From: Antilocapra americana
Lineage: Eukaryota; Chordata; Mammalia; Artiodactyla; Antilocapridae
DNA length: 64,000 nucleotides
NCBI GenBank assembly: GCA_007570785.1
Contig: ML664161.1
Coordinates: 47,822,667 to 47,886,666 of the forward strand
Direction of reading: 5' to 3'
The notes beneath the pieces are model-generated. The model made no database searches. It was not told the origin of the DNA and was given only the letters and a program-made list of their open reading frames with translations. Shown here piece by piece: positions 57,596 through 64,000 of the stretch; position 1 is the first letter of the stretch; every line of letters begins with the position of its first letter. Made by a program: the position numbers and the translations under genes.

Positions 57596-57811
57596 GGGGC
57601 TTCCCTGGTGACTCAGTGATAAAGAATCCACCCGCCAATGCAAGAGATGCAAATTTGATCCTTGGGTTGGGAAGAGCCCCTGAAGAATAAAATGGCCATG
57701 CAGTCCAGTACTCTTGCCTGGAAAATCCCACAGACAGAGGAGCCTGGTGGGCTACAGTCCATGGTGTTATAAAAGAGCCTGAGATGACTTAGCGACTAAG
57801 CAACAACAATG
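57596..57811 (+). mobile_element. Bov-tA SINE with short TSD
   Basis: Complete forward Bov-tA ending 'gcgactaagcaacaacaa'. TGTTTCA at 57589-57595 and 57812-57818 flanks it. Confidence 0.92.
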
Positions 57812-57867
57812 TGTTTCAAAGCAAAAGTGTTTAATCAGAAAACATTTGTTATGTAATTTGTGTTGTT

Positions 57868-57945
57868 TCTTTTTAATTTTTAAAATTCATTTGTATTTTA
57901 CTTGAAGGATAATTGATTTGCAGTATTGCATTGGTTTCAGTGGAT
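57868..57945 (-). mobile_element. L1 3' terminal fragment
   Basis: 'ggataattgatttgcagtat' with 'gcattggtttcag' resembles the complement of the last bases of ruminant L1. Confidence 0.5.
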
Positions 57946-58094
57946 CTGGAAACAATAAGTGGACAAGAAATTACCCTGTCAAAATTATAGATAAATGAAG
58001 ACAATGTGAATATAACTTTATTTATGTTCACAGCTTTGTACGGTGTAAGTGTTTAACAGATCTGCTATGTTATGATTGACTAAAAAAGCTTTTT

Positions 58095-59263
58095 TTGATC
58101 AGTTTTATTGAGGCATAAATTAACATTTAAGTGTACAATTTAATGATTTTTAGCATTTTTAGTTCAGTGTGTAGTTGCCATAGTCATAATGGCCCAGAGA
58201 ATTGTCCCACAGTCCATTGTCCCAGAGAATACTTTTGAGATCCTTTTTAGTCAGTCCTTTCCTTCAGCCTCTGGCCATCACTAATCTACTTTCCATATCT
58301 ACAGTCTGCCTCTTAAGACATTTTATGTAAATAAGAGTATAAAGTCTTTTGTATCTGGCTTCTTTCATTTAATAATGCTTCTGAGATTAAGCTGTGCTTG
58401 TGTCTGTATTAGTATAGTCCTTTGCATGGATGTGCCATAATTTATTTATACATTCACAAGTTGACAGATATTTCATTTCTTTCCAGTTTTTGGCAATTAT
58501 AAATAAATCTGTTATGAATTAGTCTTTGTGTGTACACATATTTTTGTTTCTCTTGGGTATGTTTCTAAAAGTAGAAATGCTGAGTCATATAATAAGTATA
58601 TGCTTAATGCAAACAAGCAACTGCTAAACTGTTTTCCAAAATGACTAAAAGGAAAAATGTCTATTTTGCTTTTCCAGTGGTAATATATAAGAATTCCAGT
58701 TGCTCTACATCCTCATCAAAATTTTATATTGGACAGTCTTAACATTCTAGTGAGGGTCTGGTGGTTTTTCATTTAAGTTTTAATTTCTATCTGCCAGGTG
58801 CTAATGATATTGATCATCCTTCATGAGCTCACTTACCATTTATATCTTTTCTCTGGTGAAGTGTCAGTTCTAATATTTTGCCCATTTTTTTTTGATGATC
58901 TGTTGTCTACTAATTATTGAGCTTAAGAGTTCTCTATATATTGTAGACCCCAAGCCTTTTAAAATATGCATATTTATATTTTCTCTTAGTTTGTGGCTTG
59001 TCTTTTCATTTTTTTATTGGTGTCTTTTAAAGAGTAAGATATTTTAATTTTGATAAAATTCAGTTTATTAAATTTCTTTCTTTTAGAGGTTGAGCCATTT
59101 AAGACTTTTTTCTTCTTTAAGAAATCTTTGTCTAACCCAAGGTCCTACCCAGTTTTTTGTTTTTTTTCTTCTAGAAGTTTCATAGTTTTAGATGTTGCAT
59201 TTACGTTATCACACATTTTGAGCTTATTTTTGTGTATAATATAAGGTAAAAGTTTAGCTTCAC
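58095..59263 (-). mobile_element. Old L1, 3' UTR and ORF2 part, 1.2 kb
   Basis: Reverse L1: 'ttttattgaggcataaatta', 'ctttcatttaataatgcttc', 'ctgctaaactgttttccaaa', 'aattcagtttattaaatttc', 'ttgtctaacccaaggtccta'. Diverged but continuous. Confidence 0.85.
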
Positions 59264-59688
59264 ATTTTTTATATGTAAAGAACTCTTAAGCTAAATAATT
59301 AGAAGATAAACAGATCATCAAAAAATAATAGGCAAAATATTAGACCTGACATTTCACTAAAGAAAAGACCTCACACTGGTTAGAATGGCCATCATCAAAA
59401 AGTCTACAAACAGATGGTAGAGAAAGTGAAGAAAAGCTAACCCTCCTATACTCTTGATGGGAATGTAAATTGGTATAGCCATTATAAAGAACAGTATGGA
59501 GATTCCTTAAAAAACTCAAGTTACCATAAGGCCCAGAAATCCCATTCCTCAACATATATCCAAATAGGATAAAAACTCCAATTCAAAATGATGCATGCAC
59601 CAATTGTTCAAAGCAGCACTATTTATAATAGCCAAGACATGGAGCAACATAAATGTCCATAGAAAGATGGATAAAGAAGATGTGTTAT

Positions 59689-60803
59689 CAGTGAAGGAAA
59701 CTATAAGTAAGGTGAAAAGACAGCCTTCAGAATGGGAGAAAATAATAGCAAATGAAGTAACTGACAAAGAATTTATCTAAAAAATATATAAGCAGCTCCT
59801 ACAGCTCAATTCCAGAAAGATAAACGACCCAATCAAAAAATGGGCCAAAGAACTAAACACACATTTCTCCAAAGACGACATACAGATGGCTAACAAACAC
59901 ATGAAAAAATGCTCAACATCACTCATTATCAGAGAAATGTACATCAAAACCACAATGAGGTATCATCTTATGCCAGTTAGAATGGCTCCTATCAAAAAAT
60001 CTACAAACAATAAATGGAGAGGGTGTGGAGAAAAGGAAACCCTCTTTCCCTGTTGGTGAGAATGCAAACTAGTACAGCCACTATGGAGAACAGTGTGGAG
60101 ATTCCTTAAAAAAACTGAAAATAGAACACCATATGACCCAGCAATCCCACTGCTGGGCATACACACCAAGGAAACCAGAACTGAAAGAGACACATGTACC
60201 CCAATGTTCATTGCAACACTGTTTACAATAGCCAGGACATGGAAGCAACCTAGAGGTCCATCAGCAGACAAATGGATAAGGAAGCTGTGGTACATATATT
60301 CAATGGAATATTACTCAGCCATTAAAAAGAATGCATTTGAATCAGTTCCAATGAGGTAGATGAAACTGGAGCCTATTATAGAGAGTGAAGTAAGTCAGAA
60401 AGAAAAACAATACAATATACTAATGCATATATATGGAATTTAGAAAGATGGTAATGATGACCTTATATGTGAGACAGCAAAATAGACACAGATGTAAAGA
60501 ACAGTCTTTTGGACTCTGTGGGAGAAGGCGAGGGTGGGATGATTTGAGAGAATAGCATTGAAACATGTATATTATCATATATGAAGCAGATCGCCAGCCC
60601 AGCTTTTATGCATGAGACAGGGTGCTCAGTACTGGTGCACTGGGATGACTCTGAGGGATGGGATGGGGAGGGAAGTGGGAGGGGGGTTCAGGATGGGGAA
60701 CACATGTACACTCATGGCTGATTCATGTCAATGTATGGCAAAACCACTACGATATTGTAAAGTAATTAGCCTCCAATTAAAATAAATTAATTAATTAAAA
60801 AAG
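59689..60803 (+). mobile_element. Younger bovine-type L1, 1.1 kb, with perfect TSD
   Basis: ORF2 3' part, full 3' UTR with a G-rich tract (about 60655-60696) and terminal 'ttaattaattaaaaaag'. AGAAGATGTGTTAT at 59675-59688 and 60804-60817 is an exact 14-bp duplication taken from the older L1. Confidence 0.95.
60093..60359 (+). pseudogene. L1 ORF2 C-terminal fragment
   Basis: 88 open codons encode the end of L1 ORF2p, with the family-typical [11 protein letters not shown] near residues 14-24 and [15 protein letters not shown] near residues 66-80. The endonuclease and reverse transcriptase domains are absent because the insertion is 5'-truncated. The frame is cleaner than in other L1 pieces here, in keeping with a younger age. 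Confidence 0.88.
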
Positions 60804-60840
60804 AGAAGATGTGTTATACATGCTTAATGGAATACTACTT

Positions 60841-61055
60841 CTAGCGCTGCTGCTAAGTCGCCTCAGTCGTGTTCAACTCTGTGTGACCCCAGAGACGGCA
60901 GCCCACCAGGTTCCCCTGTCCCTGGGATTCTCCAGGCAAGAACACTGGAGTGGGTTGCCATTTTCTTCTCCAGGACATCTTCCTGACCCAGGGATAGAAC
61001 TTGCGTTTCCTGCATCTCCTGTATTGGCAGGCAGATTCTTTACCACTAGTGTCAC
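60841..61055 (-). mobile_element. Chimeric SINE: Bov-tA head with Bov-A2-type 3' end
   Basis: The left (3') end has 'gctgctgctaagtcgcctc' as in Bov-A2, while the right (5') end is a full tRNA head ('ggcaggcagattctttacc'). Related mosaics exist among Bov-tA subfamilies, so this may be a subfamily rather than a recombinant. Confidence 0.8.
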
Positions 61056-61526
61056 TATGTTCTTGCTTTATTTTTTCCCTCTGAGTAATAAAAATGTCAG
61101 CACAAATATCCAGTTATTTTCCTGTGATTAATAATTCTGGAAGAGGTTCTTATAACTCAGTGGTTTACAAAGACATCACCAATGATTAATTGAAATGACT
61201 GAATTCACATCATGAAATTAAATTATATACAGATTACTAAGCAGTTCACTTAAGCATAACACAGTTGAAAATGGTATTCAGATAAATGAATGGCCTCCCC
61301 CACATTTATTACCAATTTATTTTTCAAGAGGTTTTGAAAAAACACTCTGCCACTACTGCTAAGGATATTGTCCTAATTTTCATCCATATCTGTTTGTTCA
61401 CTGTCCTTGCTTATTGTTGTCCATTGATCCATTTCTGTAGTCCATGCTGGCTGATAACTGCTGATCTAATCTGTCTCATGTCAGCCTTGTTATTTCTTTG
61501 ATTTAAAGTTGATATGCGATTACAGG
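61056..61526. other. No gene or repeat recognised
   Basis: AT-rich, unique-looking DNA. Confidence 0.5.
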
Positions 61527-61893
61527 ATTTTTTTTTAACTGTTTTTGCCATACATTGTCATGATATCACCATGGGTTTACATATGCTTCCCCTCCGGAAC
61601 CCCTCTCCCTCCTCCCTCCCGATTCCCTCCCACTGGGAAATCTCGCTGCACCAGCCCCGAGCATCAATCCTGGGCTGGCGATTGATTAGACACATGACAA
61701 TTAACATGCTTCAATGCCCTTCTCCCATATCATCCCACCCTTACCCTCATCCACAAAGTCCACGAGTCTATTCTATACATCTGCGTTCCTTTTGCTGTCT
61801 CGCATGTTGGGTTCTCGTTACCGTCTTTCTAAATTCCATATATATGCGTTAATATACTGTATTGTTGTTTTTGCTTCTGGCTTACTTCACTCT
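61527..61893 (-). mobile_element. Bovine-type L1 3' UTR and ORF2 end
   Basis: Reverse L1: poly(T), 'catacattgtcatgatatca', a C-rich tract at about 61590-61635, 'gggctggcgattgattagac', then 'gtctttctaaattccatata'. It is close in sequence to the forward copy ending at 60803. No TSD was found. Confidence 0.9.
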
Positions 61894-62071
61894 GGAAGAC
61901 TCTGTGTTTCTATTAGTCTAACAATTCTCTTCTTGTTTATTATTACAGATATTTACCCAATTTCTGCCATTTTTGCAAACATGTTTATGGTAGCCACCTA
62001 TTACAAAATGCCTCCTTTACATATTGCTGTGCAGTAAGGTGCTTTATAGAATGTCATGGATAGGTTGCCGT

Positions 62072-62215
62072 TGTTCAGTTGCTAAGTTGTGTCTTGACTC
62101 TGTAACCCTGTGGACTGCAGCATGCCTGGCTTCCCTGTCCTCCACTATCTCTTGGAGCTTGCTCAGATTCATGTCCATTGAGTCAGTGATGCTCTCCATC
62201 TGCTGCCCTGTTCTC
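62072..62215 (-). mobile_element. BovB LINE 3' terminal fragment
   Basis: Reverse BovB 3' end ('gttcagttgctaagttgtgt', 'gtccattgagtcagtgatg'), truncated after about 145 bp. Confidence 0.85.
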
Positions 62216-63063
62216 CTGGACAGGACTGACTACAAAGTTGATGGGGCTAAGTATAAATTGAAAATGGGTGGATTTTTGTTCAAAATTTATTAAAACTTTC
62301 AGGATAGTGACAGCAGAAGAGTTTGCCTTCTAACCATGGGTCTTCTGCAACTCCCAAAGTTGTGTCCCGTAAATTGGCCCTGGTATTGGATTTTGTGAGA
62401 AGGAAAGAGCACGCATCTGAATGCCCCTTGAAAGGGTCTCACCTATTACATAGGAAACATTTTACTCAATTCAATCATTACTTTTTCTGCTGTATTACTT
62501 CATATTCCATCTTTTGCCATCTTGCTACACCCAGAGGTAGCACTGTAGCTGAATATATACTTATTATCTTTTTACTTGTTTTTGTGGTTTAATCATTTTA
62601 TATGAATTAGTATGTTTTCTGACTGTGCAAGGAGACAATGTAAACCTCATGCTGTTACTGATAAATATGTATTGAACATCACTCTATGTACGGCTTTGTA
62701 TATAGAATTATACAGAGAATCTAATGAGACACAGTCCCTAAGCTGCTGTGGTTGTTTTTTGTGTACCAGGTGCTATCTGCTCCCTGCTGAATTACTTATT
62801 CTTTCTGTATCATTCCCCAACTTCTTTGTCAGTAAAAATGGAGACAGTAATATACTATTGTCATTCCAGTGACAATAAAGTATATTCAGGACATTGGAAC
62901 ACTGCTTAACAGGTAATGAATGCTAAAAAAACACACATTAGCTTGTTCCCTTGGTTTCCATATCTGGACCAGGAGAAACATAAGGTGTTTCCATTCCTTC
63001 CCTTGGATCCATATTCCTTCATATCCATTCCTACCCTTGGATTTTCCCAATATTTAAAAAAAA
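62216..63063. other. No gene or repeat recognised
   Basis: Unique-looking DNA. The small frames at 62323-62592 and 62612-62872 have no recognisable domain. Confidence 0.5.
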
Positions 63064-63070
63064 TTAACAT

Positions 63071-63320
63071 AATTTTTAAAAATCTTTTTATTGGAGTATA
63101 TCTGCTTTACAAAGTTGTGTTAGTTTCTGCTGTACAGTAAAGTGAATCAGATATATATGTATGTATGTATATCTATATATACATAGATTCCCCACTCTTT
63201 TGGATTTCCTTCCTTTTTAGGTCACTGCAGAGCACTGAGTAGAGTTCTCTGTGCTCTACATTAGTGTCTCATTAGTTATCTGTTTTTCACATAGTATCAA
63301 TAGTGTATATATGTCAGATT
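63071..63320 (-). mobile_element. L1 3' end, short, possible TSD
   Basis: Reverse L1 3' UTR ('gtttctgctgtacagtaaag', 'gatttccttcctttttaggt', 'gagttctctgtgctctacat'). TTAACAT at 63064-63070 and 63321-63327 may be the duplication. Confidence 0.87.
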
Positions 63321-63528
63321 TTAACATTTGGATCAATATGCCAGTAAAAGCTGTCTTTTGCATATCAAACATATAGCAGTAAATATCAACCCTAACTATA
63401 CATCAGGAATAAAACTTAGTAAATATATATATATATCCATTGATTTAGAATCTCTTGGCAGGTGGCCAAGATTTAAATGCGTATTCATATGTTTATTGGA
63501 AACGGTAGAAAGAAACTGGGTATGTGAT

Positions 63529-63622
63529 CTTCCTCCCTCCCTCCCTTCCTTCCTTCCTGCTTTTACTCCCCTCTCCCTCTTTCCATCTTTTCCCCTTTCT
63601 TCCCTTTCTTTCTTCATTTCTT
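63529..63622 (+). repeat. Polypyrimidine tract with (CCTT)n
   Basis: About 94 bp of almost pure C/T, including (CCCT)n and (CCTT)n units. The opposing frames at 63328-63648 and 63396-63617 are low-complexity products of it. Confidence 0.95.
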
Positions 63623-63634
63623 CAATCTATGTGA

Positions 63635-63835
63635 AAGGTTGTTGCTGAACCATGAAAGATGCCAGGATCCCTGGCCTCCAGAGGAGAAGAATTCAATCCC
63701 TAATACAGAGTTTAAACTGAGTTGTGTAATTGACTAAGACTAAGGAATGTAGAGGGAAAAATTTGTTCTTTTCTCCTCCTTGAGAATTCCAGACCCCTAT
63801 TTCCACTTCAAAAAGCCCAGACCCCTTTCTCCTTG
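63635..63835. other. Possible LTR fragment
   Basis: 'gatgccaggatccctggcct' and the repeated 'cagacccct' (63791 and 63820 region) recall ruminant endogenous retrovirus LTR edges. There is no defined boundary and no viral frame. Confidence 0.25.
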
Positions 63836-63904
63836 GGGACCCTGGATTTCTTTTTTTTTTTTTTACTCTTTCATGATCTATTTTATTTTTTTATTTTATT
63901 TTAT

Positions 63905-64000
63905 TTTTTTTTAATTTTTTTAAATTGTTTTTGCCATACATTGTCATGATATCACCATGGGTTTACATATGCTTCCCCTCCGGAACCCCCCTCCCTCTTC
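63905..64000 (-). mobile_element. Bovine-type L1 3' UTR, cut by window end
   Basis: T-rich run and then 'catacattgtcatgatatca' and the start of the C-rich tract, as in the copy at 61527. It continues beyond the window. Confidence 0.92.

Larger units (their letters stand above)
59290..60840 (+). mobile_element. Older L1 ORF2 fragment, split by younger L1
   Basis: Forward L1 at 59290-59688 ('gaatggccatcatcaaaaag', 'ccatagaaagatggataaag') resumes at 60818-60840 ('acatgcttaatggaatacta'). In L1, the two pieces adjoin. Confidence 0.88.

Noticed and set aside
59595..59780. 61-residue frame spanning a junction
   Set aside because: It fuses an older and a younger L1 across the 59689 boundary and is an accident of insertion.
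63328..63648. Opposing low-complexity frames over the CT-rich tract
   Set aside because: Products of a polypyrimidine microsatellite.

Overview
The window reads as intergenic or intronic DNA from a ruminant, most likely a bovid. It carries Bov-tA and Bov-A2 SINEs, BovB (RTE-type) LINEs, CHR-type tRNA SINEs and L1 3' ends of the bovine type, a combination expected in Ruminantia. Older mammalian repeats (MIR, L2, MER5-like, MER20-like, MLT1) lie beneath them. The species cannot be fixed from the sequence alone. All family names come from sequence recognition, not from a RepeatMasker run.

No intact protein-coding gene, RNA gene, CRISPR array or operon was found. The longer open frames are remnants of BovB or L1 reverse transcriptase, chance frames through SINEs, or frames in T-rich DNA. 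The window is best described as layers of insertions whose target-site duplications (TSDs) give their relative ages.

Layout. 0-10 kb: ancient L1 sequence interrupted by younger L1 and SINEs, a mariner-like miniature element, a MER20-like element, a long L1 ORF2 relic and an L2-like region. 10-12 kb: a 1.7 kb stretch with no recognised repeat. 12-14.4 kb: the largest BovB copy. 15-21 kb: an old L1 holding a 417-bp terminal-inverted-repeat element, plus many SINEs. 21.7-24.7 kb: two old L1s facing each other, one split by a BovB with a TSD. 24.7-30 kb: mostly unique, with MIR and L2. 30.3-31.7 kb: MIR interrupted by L1, which holds a candidate 324-bp solo LTR. 32-38 kb: Bov-A2, BovB, a dimeric Bov-tA, and MIR and MER5 elements split by SINEs. 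38.6-44 kb: mostly unique, with a possible cryptic exon pair near 42.8-43.4 kb. 44-51.5 kb: L1, MLT1, three-level nests and a twin-primed (5'-inverted) L1 with a TSD. 52.7-57 kb: old L1-like sequence holding a 1.64 kb BovB. 58-61 kb: an old L1 followed by a young L1 inside an older L1. 61-64 kb: L1 3' UTRs and a polypyrimidine tract.

I found no new coding system. The best observations are structural: the twin-primed L1, the solo LTR with a 6-bp duplication, a recurrent dimeric Bov-tA that moved as one unit, SINE fragments lacking their 3' ends, and the candidate exon pair.
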